The position numbers were made by a program, and so were the translations under genes. The notes under the pieces are model-generated. The model was not told the DNA's origin and did no database searches. It saw only the letters and a program-made list of their open reading frames with translations. This document shows, in pieces, positions 54,790 to 63,397 of a stretch of DNA of 64,000 nucleotides (positions within the stretch are counted from its first letter, which is position 1; each line of letters starts with the position of its first letter). This DNA comes from Microbacterium candidum (lineage in GTDB: Bacteria; Actinomycetota; Actinomycetes; Actinomycetales; Microbacteriaceae): positions 186,001 through 250,000 of the forward strand of contig NZ_JASXSZ010000004.1 in NCBI RefSeq assembly GCF_030315975.1. Reading direction: 5' to 3'.

Positions 54790-57672
54790 ATGCCGGCCCG
54801 AGTCCACGCCCTCATCGTCGTGCGCCCCGATGGGCGCGCGCCCGCCGCGTTCCATCTTCGCCGGACGCTGCGGGCCGTCGATGCGCAGTCGCGGCGGCCG
54901 GATGCCGTCACCGTCGTGCTGTGCGGATCGGACGACACGCTGGCGAAGGCAGCCGCATCCGGTTCCGCCGCCGTCGTGACCGCGCCCGCGGGCACCGGCT
55001 ACGCGGCAGCGCTCGAGATCGCGGGGAACCACGGCCCGGTCGAGGACGGGCCGGGGGATGCCGTGTGGCTCCTCGCGCAGGACACCGCACCGGAGCCCGA
55101 GGCGCTGGCTCGGCTGGCCGGAGAGCTCGAACTCGCGCCCTCCGTCGCGATCGCCGCCCCCAAGCTCGTCCGTTGGGACGACCGCACGGAGATCGCCTCG
55201 CTCGGCGTCACGATGACGCGCCTCGGGCGCAGCGTCGGCCTCGCTGACGGCGAGCTCGACCAGGGCCAGCGCGACCGCGACGAGGATGCGCTCGGCGCCG
55301 ATGTCCGCGGGCTGCTGGTGCGCGCAGACGCGTGGCGGCAGCTGCGCGGACTCGATCGTGCGCTCGCCGGCGCCGACGAGGGTCTCGACCTCTCGGTGCG
55401 CGCGCGGCTCGGCGGGTCCCGCGTCAGCCTCGTGCCGGGGGCGCTCGTCGCCGTCGCCGGGGACGGCGCCGCGGGGCTGCCGCTCCCGGTCGACGCCGGG
55501 CGCCGACGGCGCATCGCGTACGCGACCAGACGGGCGCAGCTGCAGCGACGGCTCGCGTACGCGCCCGGCGTTGCCGTTCCGCTGCACTGGCTGTCCCTCC
55601 TGCCGCTCGCGCTGTGGCGCACGCTGCTCGCTCTCCTCGCCAAGACGCCCGGGGCCGTGCCGCCCGAATGGGGTGCTGCCGTCGTGGCTCTCGTCCGGGT
55701 GGACGAGGCCGCGCGAGCGCGGGCTCGGATCCGCCGCATCCGCGCCGTTCCGTGGCCGCAGCTCGCGCCGCTGCGGGTGAGCGCGGCGCAGCTTCGCCAG
55801 CGCTTCGGAGCCGAGGACGACGAGGCTGGGGGCGATCACGCGGTCGTCCGAGACGACCTGCGCTTCTTCACGGGCGGTGGCGCCTGGGTCGTGCTCGCTG
55901 CGCTCGTCGTCTCGATCGCGGCGTTCCCGGCGCTCCTCGCGTGGCCCGTGCTCGGCGGCGGAGCGCTGCAGCCGCTGCGCTCGACCGTCGCCCAGCTGTG
56001 GGCCGATGCGGCGTATGGGCTGCGCGGAACCGGCCTCGAGGGGGTCACGCCCGCCGACCCGTTCGCCGGAGTGGTGGCCGTCATCGGGTCGCTCGCACCG
56101 GCCGACCCTTCGCGGGCGCTCGTCGTGCTGTGGATCCTCGCGCTGCCTCTCGCCGTCCTCGGCGGCTGGTTCGCGGCGACCCGCGTGACCAGCCGACCGC
56201 TCCTGCGCATCGTCGTGGCCGTCGCGTGGGGGCTGGCTCCGACGTTCCTGGCCTCGCTCGTGGACGCGAGGCCGACCGGCGTCCTCGTCCACCTCCTCCT
56301 CCCGTGGGTCTTCTTCGCCGGATCGGTCGCGCATCGGTCGTGGTCCGCCGCGGGAGCGGCATCCATCGCCCTGGCCGGCGTCGTCGCGTGCGCGCCGTCG
56401 CTCGCACCTGCCGTCATCGTCATCTGGATCGGCATGATCGTGCTGACCATCGTGGTGCGGGGAGGCCGCGGCCTCGCGCGCGTCCTGTGGCTCGTGGTCC
56501 TGACGATCGCACTCGCGTTCCCGCTCGTGTGGCGGCAGCTGCGGGCGGGCAACCCGTGGGGGCTGCTCGCCGACCCCGGCGTCACGTGGGCGGGACCGCA
56601 GGTGGCGCCCACCGTCACCGGACGAGCGCTCCTGGCCGCGGGCTTCCCGACGACGGACCCTGGTGGATGGGGTCAGCTCCTGCACCAGTGGGGACTGACC
56701 GGCGCTGCCACGTGGTGGGTGCCGATCCTCGTGGCGCCCATCGCGGTCCTCGCTCTCCTCGCCCCGTTCACGCAGCGATGGGCGGCCGGCATCGTGCTGC
56801 TCGTAGTCGCCGCGCTCGGCACGGCGACGGCATTCGGCGCGGTGGCGATCTCGGTGGCATCCACCGCCGATACGACGACCGCGATCTGGCCGGGCGCCGG
56901 TCTCAGCCTCGCCTGGGCGGGCGCCGTCGGAGCAGCGGTCGTGTTCCTCGATGCCGGCCTCGCCGTGCGCGTGCGCCTCGTCCGCACCGTCGCAGCAGCC
57001 GTCGTCATGGCCGCCCTCGCGATCGTGGCGTTCCCGGCGCTCACCGCGGGAGCGCGCGGCGTGGACCTCCTCACGAACGGACCCGTCTCGACCCTCCCCG
57101 CCTACGTCGCAGCGGCGGGGCTCCAGAACCCCCACGTCGGCACCTTCACGATCACGGCGCTCGACTCGGGTGCCGCCGGATCCGATGTCGTGTGGGGGGA
57201 GAGCGAATCGCTCGGTGCGCATTCGACGGTGTTCTCGACGGCGCTCTCGGCGACCCCGGGCGACCGCGAAGTCGCCGCCCTCACCGCGGACCTCGTGACC
57301 AGCACCTCGCCGGATGCCGTCGCGCGGCTCGCCGCCCACGGCATCGGCTACGTCGTGCTGGGCCCAGACCGAGCCGACGAATCGGACCAGGCACGCGCCC
57401 TCCGCCTCGCCGCGGCGACGGCGCTCGACCAGCGCGACGGCCTCGAGCCCGTCGGTGCGACCGCCAAGGGCACACTCTGGAGAGTCGCGCAGAGCGTTCC
57501 CGGCCGCGCCGAGCCGGGCGAAGACGCGCACCGGCTGTCCGTCGCGATCGCGGTCGTCCAGCTCGCCGTCTTCCTCGTCGCCCTCCTTCTCGCGATCCCG
57601 ACGCGGGCATCGCGGCGGGCCGCGCGGCGTGCGCCGCGCATCGTCGGCCCCTACTGGCAGGAGGGACGATGA
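54790..57672 (+). CDS. GT2 glycosyltransferase with large C-terminal membrane domain
   Basis: A 960-aa protein conserved near whiB2 in actinobacteria. Residues 1-230 form a GT-A domain (LIVVRPDGRAPAAFHLRRTL, VWLLAQDTAPEPEALARLA, ADEGLDLSVRARLGG), and about twelve helices follow between about 270 and 770. A further exported segment (about 770-910) precedes the last helix (about 915-938). The position where DxD is expected reads AQDTAPE, so metal binding may differ. Its product is unknown; cell-wall assembly is likely. Its stop overlaps the DUF5719 start as ATGA. Confidence 0.88.
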   Translation: MPARVHALIVVRPDGRAPAAFHLRRTLRAVDAQSRRPDAVTVVLCGSDDTLAKAAASGSAAVVTAPAGTGYAAALEIAGNHGPVEDGPGDAVWLLAQDTAPEPEALARLAGELELAPSVAIAAPKLVRWDDRTEIASLGVTMTRLGRSVGLADGELDQGQRDRDEDALGADVRGLLVRADAWRQLRGLDRALAGADEGLDLSVRARLGGSRVSLVPGALVAVAGDGAAGLPLPVDAGRRRRIAYATRRAQLQRRLAYAPGVAVPLHWLSLLPLALWRTLLALLAKTPGAVPPEWGAAVVALVRVDEAARARARIRRIRAVPWPQLAPLRVSAAQLRQRFGAEDDEAGGDHAVVRDDLRFFTGGGAWVVLAALVVSIAAFPALLAWPVLGGGALQPLRSTVAQLWADAAYGLRGTGLEGVTPADPFAGVVAVIGSLAPADPSRALVVLWILALPLAVLGGWFAATRVTSRPLLRIVVAVAWGLAPTFLASLVDARPTGVLVHLLLPWVFFAGSVAHRSWSAAGAASIALAGVVACAPSLAPAVIVIWIGMIVLTIVVRGGRGLARVLWLVVLTIALAFPLVWRQLRAGNPWGLLADPGVTWAGPQVAPTVTGRALLAAGFPTTDPGGWGQLLHQWGLTGAATWWVPILVAPIAVLALLAPFTQRWAAGIVLLVVAALGTATAFGAVAISVASTADTTTAIWPGAGLSLAWAGAVGAAVVFLDAGLAVRVRLVRTVAAAVVMAALAIVAFPALTAGARGVDLLTNGPVSTLPAYVAAAGLQNPHVGTFTITALDSGAAGSDVVWGESESLGAHSTVFSTALSATPGDREVAALTADLVTSTSPDAVARLAAHGIGYVVLGPDRADESDQARALRLAAATALDQRDGLEPVGATAKGTLWRVAQSVPGRAEPGEDAHRLSVAIAVVQLAVFLVALLLAIPTRASRRAARRAPRIVGPYWQEGR

Positions 57673-59102
57673 GCGACCGCCGCATCCTCCGCATGGCGTC
57701 CACGGGCGCCCGCGTGCTCGCCGGCGCGCTCGTGTCGGCCGTCTTCGTGACGGCCGTCGTGACCGCCGTCGCCATCCCGTGGCCGACGCACACGCAAGCT
57801 CCCGTCCAGGTCACCGCCCAGCCGGCGCCCGCCTCGACCGTCGTCGTGTGCGGAGGCCCGCTTCTCGCCCTCGGACGCAATGCGTCGAATGCGGCGGCGC
57901 TGTCGGTCGCGGCGACGCAGAGCCTCGCGGTCGGCGTGCCCGACGGGGATCCCGCGCCGACGGAGTCGACGCTCGCGGTGCCTGACGCGCGAGGCGCGGG
58001 CCCGACGGTGCTCACCGCCGCCCCGCAGGACGGCGTGCGCTCGGAGGTCGCGGGTGCGGGCAGTGCGAGCGTGCAGGCCTCCGACCTCGCCGGCCTCGCG
58101 GCATCGTCTTGTCAGTCGCCGCGCATGGAGTCCTGGCTCGTCGGCGGAGCGACGACGACCGGTGCGTCCGACCTCGTGCTGCTCGCGAACCCCGGTGCAG
58201 TGGCCGCGACCGTCGATCTGACTGTGTACGGAGCGCTCGGGGCGCAGGTGCCTCCGGGAGGCAGAGGCGTCGTCATCCCGCCCGCCAGCGAGCGCGTCCT
58301 CCCGCTGGCGGGCCTCATCCTCGGAGAGCAGGCTCCCGTCGTGCACGTCGAGGCATCGGGTGCCCCGGTGCGTGCGGCGCTGCAGACGAGCCTCACCAGG
58401 ACGCTGGTCCCCGGCGGCGTCGATCAGGTGAGCGCGGTGTCGTCGGCCGACAAGCTGCAGATCATCCCGGGCGTCGCCGTCATCGCACAGGCCGCGCAGA
58501 CGAGCACGGACAACCCGACGACCGTGCTCCGCGTTCTCTCACCTCTTGCGGACGCGACCGCCACCGTCACGGTCGTGGGATCAACCGGCGCCACCGAGCT
58601 CACGCAGAAGATCCCGCTGAAGGCGGGGCTCCCCGCCGAGCTCGAGCTGGCGGGCCTTCCCGCCGGCGTTCACACCGTCCGCGTCGCCGCCGACCAGCGG
58701 ATCGTCTCGGCGGTGTGGTCCACCACCGGCTTCGGGCAGGGCGCGGACTTCGCCTGGTACCCGGCTGCGCCGGAGATCGCGGCATCCACCCTCTTCGCCG
58801 TGCCCGCAGGCCCCTCGTCCGTGCTGTCGATCGCCAACCCCGGAACGGCACCCGTGGCCGTGAAACTGACGCCGGTCGGGGGAGCGGTCCGGTCGGTCAC
58901 GATCCCGGCCGGACGCGCGGTCGACGTCCCCGTGTCCCCGCTTGCGACGTACACGCTCGATCCCCAGGGCGGGGCGAAGGTGCGCGCGACGATCTCCTAC
59001 TCCCGTGTCGGGGGGAGCGGGACGACCGGCGACGCGCTCGCGGCGATTCCGGTGTGGCCGTCGGATGCGGCGGCCCACGGCATCGTGGTCTATCCCGGCT
59101 GA
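57669..59102 (+). CDS. DUF5719 secreted or membrane-anchored protein
   Basis: A 477-aa protein with one N-terminal helix (about 14-37, VLAGALVSAVFVTAVVTAVA) and an exported beta-rich remainder. Repeated motifs such as SDLVLLANPGAVAATVDLTV and SSVLSIANPGTAPVAVKLTP suggest beta-sandwich units. DUF5719 genes follow the large GT2 across actinobacteria, so the proteins probably act together at the envelope. ATG 57669 overlaps the GT2 stop by 4 bases. Confidence 0.87.
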   Translation: MSDRRILRMASTGARVLAGALVSAVFVTAVVTAVAIPWPTHTQAPVQVTAQPAPASTVVVCGGPLLALGRNASNAAALSVAATQSLAVGVPDGDPAPTESTLAVPDARGAGPTVLTAAPQDGVRSEVAGAGSASVQASDLAGLAASSCQSPRMESWLVGGATTTGASDLVLLANPGAVAATVDLTVYGALGAQVPPGGRGVVIPPASERVLPLAGLILGEQAPVVHVEASGAPVRAALQTSLTRTLVPGGVDQVSAVSSADKLQIIPGVAVIAQAAQTSTDNPTTVLRVLSPLADATATVTVVGSTGATELTQKIPLKAGLPAELELAGLPAGVHTVRVAADQRIVSAVWSTTGFGQGADFAWYPAAPEIAASTLFAVPAGPSSVLSIANPGTAPVAVKLTPVGGAVRSVTIPAGRAVDVPVSPLATYTLDPQGGAKVRATISYSRVGGSGTTGDALAAIPVWPSDAAAHGIVVYPG

Positions 59103-59136
59103 CGCCTCGCTCTCGCGCGCGCGGCTCGAGGCCCGC

Positions 59137-59577
59137 TCAGAAGTGGAAGCGGTCGGGGCCGAGGTCCCACGGGTCGCGGTCGAGGTACTCCGCCGCGGCG
59201 CGGAACACGTTCGCCTCGATCGCCATCCGCCGGTGCAGGTCGTCGGTGCGGTGGAGGTGCGAGAGGCGCTCGATGGGGATGCGGTAGAGCACGATGCGCT
59301 TCTCGGCAGACGAGACGAACCAGCGCGGGATGCCCTCGCCATCGGCCGCGGGCGGAAGATCGCCGATCTCGAACCGGACGTCGCGAAGCTCCGGCCAGGC
59401 CGAGCGGAGGAACTCCGCCGCCGTGCCGACGGCGAGCTCGAACCGGTCGATGCGCGTCTCGAGCGGCGGAAGGGGCGGACGCACGACGGGGCTGCGGCCC
59501 TCGCGGCCGTGCCGCCCGTGCCGCGACGGGCGCGCGACCGGCGCGGAGGCGGATCGGGGAGCCCGGCGTCGCAGCAT
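59137..59577 (-). CDS. Metallopeptidase-family protein lacking HExxH
   Basis: A 146-aa protein related to the small zincin family found beside DUF3499 in actinobacteria (the Rv3259 type). RIVLYRIPIERLSHLHRTDD aligns with the stretch before the zinc site in active members. At the expected HExxH position it reads MAIEANVFRAAAEYL with no His pair, so it is probably not a working protease. The first 36 residues are basic and look disordered. Convergent with the DUF5719 gene, 34 bases apart. Confidence 0.78.
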   Translation of the reverse strand: MLRRRAPRSASAPVARPSRHGRHGREGRSPVVRPPLPPLETRIDRFELAVGTAAEFLRSAWPELRDVRFEIGDLPPAADGEGIPRWFVSSAEKRIVLYRIPIERLSHLHRTDDLHRRMAIEANVFRAAAEYLDRDPWDLGPDRFHF

Positions 59578-59622
59578 GCGTCCATCCTATTCGGCAGTGT
59601 TCTCGACACGGGCGGCGCGTGG

Positions 59623-59703
59623 ACGGATGGCGAGAGGATCCACGGATGGCGAGAGGTTCGGGCCGGATTCGATCGCCGAGCGTGGAATCTCTCGCCATCC
59701 GTG
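59623..59703. repeat. Triple CGGATGGCGAGAG repeat, two direct and one inverted
   Basis: ACGGATGGCGAGAGG occurs at 59623-59637 and again at 59642-59656 (period 19). The exact reverse complement of CACGGATGGCGAGAG (59641-59655) is at 59689-59703, giving 15-base perfect arms around a 33-base loop. It lies in the 196-base gap between the divergent metallopeptidase-like and DUF3499 genes, so it may be an operator or a dispersed repeat. Confidence 0.85.
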
Positions 59704-59773
59704 CGCCGGAGCGCAGCCGGGAACACGTGCGGCGCGCCGTGACCGGGGAGTGTCCGGCCCTGCCGCTAGCGTT

Positions 59774-59986
59774 ATGCCGATGCGCGAGAGACAGTGTTCC
59801 AAGGTCGGCTGCTCCAAGGAGGCCGTGGCGACGCTGACGTACGACTACGCCGATCAGATGGCCGCCATCGGTCCTCTTGGGCGTGAGGCCGACCCGCACG
59901 CGCACGACCTGTGCGCGATGCACACCGAGCGACTGTCGGTGCCGCGCGGGTGGGTCGTCATCCGCCACGAGACGTTGCGTCTCTGA
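59774..59986 (+). CDS. DUF3499 small Cys/His protein
   Basis: A 70-aa protein. C8, C13, H42, H44, C47 and H50 (CSKVGC and HAHDLCAMH) look like a zinc-ribbon site. DUF3499 is conserved in actinobacteria beside whiB2, the metallopeptidase-like gene and ahcY, as here. ATG 59774 or ATG 59780 may be the start. Function unknown. Divergent from the metallopeptidase-like gene. Confidence 0.9.
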   Translation: MPMRERQCSKVGCSKEAVATLTYDYADQMAAIGPLGREADPHAHDLCAMHTERLSVPRGWVVIRHETLRL

Positions 59987-60035
59987 CGGTCGCCCCGGCT
60001 GCCGCGACGACGCGGGCGCGTGGGAGAATAGCGGA

Positions 60036-61535
60036 ATGCCGGAGACCTATGTGAACACCCGCATCGACTACGCCGTCAAGGACATCTCGCTCGCGGAGGC
60101 CGGCCGTCACCAGCTGCGGCTCGCCGAGAACGAGATGCCGGGGCTCATGGCCCTGCGTGCCGAGTTCGGGCCCAGCCAGCCGCTGAAGGGCGCCCGGATC
60201 GCGGGATCGCTGCACATGACGGTGCAGACCGCCGTCCTCATCGAGACGCTCACCGCGCTCGGCGCGCAGGTGCGCTGGGCGAGCTGCAACATCTTCTCCA
60301 CGCAGGACGAGGCGGCCGCGGCCGTCGTCGTGGGCCCGACCGGCACCGTCGACGACCCGCAGGGCGTTCCCGTCTTCGCCTGGAAGGGCGAGACGCTCGA
60401 GGAGTACTGGCAGCTCGCCGACCGCATCTTCGACTGGTCGAACGAGGGCTTCGACGGCCCGAACCTCATCCTCGACGACGGCGGCGACGCCACGCTCCTC
60501 GTCCACAAGGGCGTCGAGTTCGAGGCGGCGGGTGCGGTTCCGGATGCCGATGACCCCTCGACGGGCTCGGGGACCGTGAGCGGTTCGGGGACCGTGAGCG
60601 AGGAGTACCGCATCATCCTCGACACCCTTGGGGCGAGCCTGGCGCGCGACCCCCAGCGCTTCACGCGCATGGCCGAGGGTCTCATCGGAGTGACCGAGGA
60701 GACGACCACGGGCGTCCACCGCCTGTACGAGCTCGCGGCATCCGGTGACCTGCTCTTCCCGGCGATCAACGTGAACGACTCCGTCACGAAGTCGAAGTTC
60801 GACAACGTCTACGGCATCCGCCACTCGCTGCCCGACGGCATCAACCGCGCCACCGACGTCCTCATCGGAGGCAAGACGGTGTTCGTCGCAGGCTACGGCG
60901 ACGTCGGCAAGGGTGCGGCCGAGGCGATGCGCGGCCAGGGCGCCCGCGTGATCGTCGGCGAGATCGACCCGATCTGCGCCCTGCAGGCCGCGATGGACGG
61001 CTACCAGGTCGCACGCCTCGACGACGTCGCGGGCGACGTCGACATCGTGATCACCGGCACGGGGAACACCCGCGTCGTCACGGTGGACAACATGCTCGCG
61101 CTCAAGCACCTCGCCATCGTCGGCAACGTCGGCCACTTCGACGACGAGATCGACATGGCCGGCCTCGCCGCCGTCCCCGGCGCCCAGCGCATCGAGATCA
61201 AGCCGCAGGTGCACGAGTGGCGGCTGCCGACCGGGCGCAGCATCCTGGTCCTCAGCGAAGGCCGCCTGCTCAACCTCGGCAACGCGACCGGCCACCCGTC
61301 GTTCGTCATGAGCGCATCCTTCACGAACCAGGTGCTCGCCCAGATCGAGCTCTACGCCAACCGGGATGCGTACCCCCTCGGCGTCTACGTGCTGCCCAAG
61401 GCGCTCGACGAGAAGGTCGCGCGGCTCCACCTCGCCGCCCTCGGCGTCGAGCTCACGCAACTGACCACGGAGCAGGCCGCGTACATCGGCGTGCCGGTCG
61501 AGGGCCCGTACAAGCTCGACCACTACCGGTACTGA
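60036..61535 (+). CDS. ahcY: S-adenosyl-L-homocysteine hydrolase
   Basis: A 499-aa cytosolic NAD-dependent enzyme splitting S-adenosylhomocysteine to adenosine and homocysteine. It has [57 protein letters not shown] with the substrate-binding Lys and Asp, and NAD loop [13 protein letters not shown]. The C-terminal KLDHYRY tail reaches the partner subunit's NAD. An insert-like linker at residues 177-188 is a tandem GSGTVS pair. ATG 60036 is used. No riboswitch is apparent in the 49-base leader. Confidence 0.97.
   Translation: MPETYVNTRIDYAVKDISLAEAGRHQLRLAENEMPGLMALRAEFGPSQPLKGARIAGSLHMTVQTAVLIETLTALGAQVRWASCNIFSTQDEAAAAVVVGPTGTVDDPQGVPVFAWKGETLEEYWQLADRIFDWSNEGFDGPNLILDDGGDATLLVHKGVEFEAAGAVPDADDPSTGSGTVSGSGTVSEEYRIILDTLGASLARDPQRFTRMAEGLIGVTEETTTGVHRLYELAASGDLLFPAINVNDSVTKSKFDNVYGIRHSLPDGINRATDVLIGGKTVFVAGYGDVGKGAAEAMRGQGARVIVGEIDPICALQAAMDGYQVARLDDVAGDVDIVITGTGNTRVVTVDNMLALKHLAIVGNVGHFDDEIDMAGLAAVPGAQRIEIKPQVHEWRLPTGRSILVLSEGRLLNLGNATGHPSFVMSASFTNQVLAQIELYANRDAYPLGVYVLPKALDEKVARLHLAALGVELTQLTTEQAAYIGVPVEGPYKLDHYRY
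60564..60599 (+). repeat. 18-bp tandem repeat inside ahcY
   Basis: Two 18-base units (60564-60581 and 60582-60599) differ at one base and encode GSGTVS twice. The sequence leading in, CCCCTCGACGGGCTCGGGGA from 60554, resembles a dispersed bacterial repeat that I recall as CCTTCGACAAGCTCAGG; the match is imperfect. Confidence 0.8.
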
Positions 61536-61536
61536 G

Positions 61537-62343
61537 CTACCCGACACCTCTCAGCAGGTCGGCGACCCGCGCGTTCTCGAGTTCGAGGGCGCGCTGCTCG
61601 CGGTCGCGTCGCACGGCGACGACGGCACGCACGAACGTCTCGGGGTCGGTGTGCGTGACGGGGGAGGCGAAGAGGGCCGCCTCGTCGGCGAGGGATGCGG
61701 CCAGCCGCAGGCGCGCTGAGGGTTCCATGTTCGGCGCCTGACGCACGAACTGCGCGCACCGGCGGGCGAGGGCGTCGGGCAGACGGGCGACGTCCGCGAT
61801 CTGCGCCCACGCGTCGAGCCCGGGCGGGAGCCCGGGGCCGGCGTCAGGCATCCGCGGTGTGCGGGTGCGCTCGCTGTAGGTGCCGGCCAGGAGGTCGCCG
61901 AGCCGCTGCGATCGGGGTGTGAACGCTCCCGTCACCGCGGCGATGGCTCCGGCCGTCATCCAGATCTCGAGGATCCCGACGAGGGCGCGGATGAACGCGT
62001 GCCGGAAGCCCGCGGCACCGCCGTCGGAGCGGACGATGCGCCCGCCGACCGCGAGCTTGCCGAGGCTGCGGCCGCGGGAGAGGGTCTCGACGGTCGTCGG
62101 CACCACCACGAGGACCAGCACCACGATGACCACGTACGCGATGCGCGCGCTCGCGGCGTCGATGACGCCCATCGCGGAGAGCCAGACGCCCGCCCAGACG
62201 AACAGCAGCAGCACGCCGATCGTCGCGGCGACGTCGATCATGAGGCCGAGCGCCCGGAGGAAGAAGCCCACCGGCTGCACGTCGAGCGCGACGGCCTCGC
62301 CGGTGAGGACTTCGTCCTGCGCGACGGCGATCGGTGCGGGCAT
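61537..62343 (-). CDS. RDD family membrane protein
   Basis: A 268-aa protein. An N-terminal RDD domain (about 20-150) has GFFLRALGLMIDVAATIGVL with the Arg-Asp pair, SRGRSLGKLAVGGRIV, and RSQRLGDLLAGTYSERT. Four helices are followed by a cytoplasmic helical tail of about 100 residues. RDD proteins are small transporters or channels of mixed function. ATG 62343 is used; it lies 16 bases from the divergent SpoIIM-like start. Its 3' end is convergent with ahcY. Confidence 0.9.
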   Translation of the reverse strand: MPAPIAVAQDEVLTGEAVALDVQPVGFFLRALGLMIDVAATIGVLLLFVWAGVWLSAMGVIDAASARIAYVVIVVLVLVVVPTTVETLSRGRSLGKLAVGGRIVRSDGGAAGFRHAFIRALVGILEIWMTAGAIAAVTGAFTPRSQRLGDLLAGTYSERTRTPRMPDAGPGLPPGLDAWAQIADVARLPDALARRCAQFVRQAPNMEPSARLRLAASLADEAALFASPVTHTDPETFVRAVVAVRRDREQRALELENARVADLLRGVG

Positions 62344-62346
62344 GGC

Positions 62347-62353
62347 TACAGTA
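62347..62353. promoter_or_regulatory. Shared symmetrical -10 for divergent RDD and SpoIIM-like genes
   Basis: TACAGTA is symmetrical about its middle base: the plus strand reads TACAGT, 7 bases before ATG 62360, and the minus strand reads TACTGT, 4 bases before ATG 62343. Only 16 bases separate the two starts, so both messages would be leaderless. No clear -35 is seen on either side. Confidence 0.5.
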
Positions 62354-62359
62354 AACCGC

Positions 62360-63355
62360 ATGGACCTCGACGCCCTGGTCGCCGTACGGCACGAGGAATG
62401 GGCGCGCCTCGACGAGCTCGGCCGCCGTGGCCGGCTGACCGGCGCGGAGGTCGACGAGCTCGTCACGCGCTACCGCGCGGCATCCGCCGACCTCGCCGAC
62501 ATCAAGACGTCCGCGGGTCGCACGGTCCTCGGTGATCACGTGTCGACGCTGCTCGCGCGTGCGCGCCTGCGCCTGACTGCGACATCCGACCCCGTGTTGC
62601 GTCAGATCCCGCGCTTCTTCGTGCGCCAGCTGCCCGCGGCCCTGTACCGCCTGCGATGGACGACGCTCGCGATCGCGGTCGGGTTCTTCATCGTGGCCTC
62701 GCTCGTCGCGTTCTGGATCTCGCAGGATGCATCGGCCCTCGCCGCCCTCGGCTCGCGCGCGCAGCTGCAGCACCTCGCCGACCAGGATTTCCTCGACTAC
62801 TACCGCAAGGACCCGAACGCGGTGTTCGCGGCGAGCGTCTGGACCAACAACGCCTGGATCGCCGTGCAGTGCGTCCTGTTCGGCGTGACCGGGGTGTGGC
62901 CGGTCTACACCCTCATGCAGAACGCCGTCGGCGTCGGGACGACGTCGGCGGTGATGATCGCGTTCGGCAAGGGCGACATCCTCCTCCAGTTCATCGCGCC
63001 GCATGGGCTCCTCGAGCTCACGAGCATCTTCGTCGCCGCCGCCGCCGGTCTTCACGTCTTCTGGGCATGGGTCGCGCCGGGTCGGCGTTCGCGCGGTGCC
63101 GCGCTCGCCGCGGCCGGACGATCGCTCGCCACCGTGGCCGTGGGTCTCATCGGCAGCCTGGCCGTCTCGGGTGCGATCGAGGGTTTCGTCACGCCGACGT
63201 ACTGGCCGTGGCCGATCAAGGTCGCGATCGGCGCGATGGCGCTCGCGGCGTTCCTCGTGTACATGCTCGTCGTCGGCGGCCGTGCCCAGCGCGCGGGGGA
63301 GACCGGCGACCTCACCGAGGGGGAGCGCGGCACAGAGAGGCTCGTTGCGGGCTGA
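62360..63355 (+). CDS. SpoIIM (stage II sporulation protein M)-like membrane protein
   Basis: A 331-aa protein with a cytoplasmic N-terminal helical part (1-90) and five or six helices. LQFIAPHGLLELTSIFVAAA is the conserved PHG/E element of the SpoIIM family, and TLMQNAVGVGTTSAV precedes it. In non-sporulating actinobacteria the gene usually pairs with RDD, as here, and its role is unknown. ATG 62360 is set by the 16-base divergent spacer. It ends 42 bases before the furA start. Confidence 0.9.
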   Translation: MDLDALVAVRHEEWARLDELGRRGRLTGAEVDELVTRYRAASADLADIKTSAGRTVLGDHVSTLLARARLRLTATSDPVLRQIPRFFVRQLPAALYRLRWTTLAIAVGFFIVASLVAFWISQDASALAALGSRAQLQHLADQDFLDYYRKDPNAVFAASVWTNNAWIAVQCVLFGVTGVWPVYTLMQNAVGVGTTSAVMIAFGKGDILLQFIAPHGLLELTSIFVAAAAGLHVFWAWVAPGRRSRGAALAAAGRSLATVAVGLIGSLAVSGAIEGFVTPTYWPWPIKVAIGAMALAAFLVYMLVVGGRAQRAGETGDLTEGERGTERLVAG

Positions 63356-63360
63356 CGTTC

Positions 63361-63377
63361 TTTTGAGCTGATCAAAA
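63361..63377. promoter_or_regulatory. Palindromic operator overlapping the furA -35
   Basis: TTTTGAGCTGATCAAAA is a 17-base palindrome with one mismatched pair. It covers the -35 hexamer TTGAGC, so a repressor bound here would block furA transcription. AT-rich palindromes upstream of furA are known FurA autoregulation sites in actinobacteria. Confidence 0.65.
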
Positions 63378-63391
63378 CAACGCGCTACCGT
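63363..63391 (+). promoter_or_regulatory. furA-katG promoter, leaderless
   Basis: TTGAGC (63363-63368) and TACCGT (63386-63391) are 17 bases apart. Six bases then precede the GTG at 63398, which places transcription start at or within the start codon. No ribosome site is present, consistent with a leaderless message. Confidence 0.6.
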
Positions 63392-63397
63392 GGTGGG

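Noticed and set aside
54676..57531. 951-codon open frame on the minus strand
   Set aside because: Lies wholly antisense to the 960-aa GT2 gene. Its product is rich in Arg, Gly, Glu and Asp with no domain, as expected for an antisense shadow in high-GC DNA.
59958..61547. 529-codon minus-strand frame
   Set aside because: Antisense of ahcY; composition is typical of a shadow frame.
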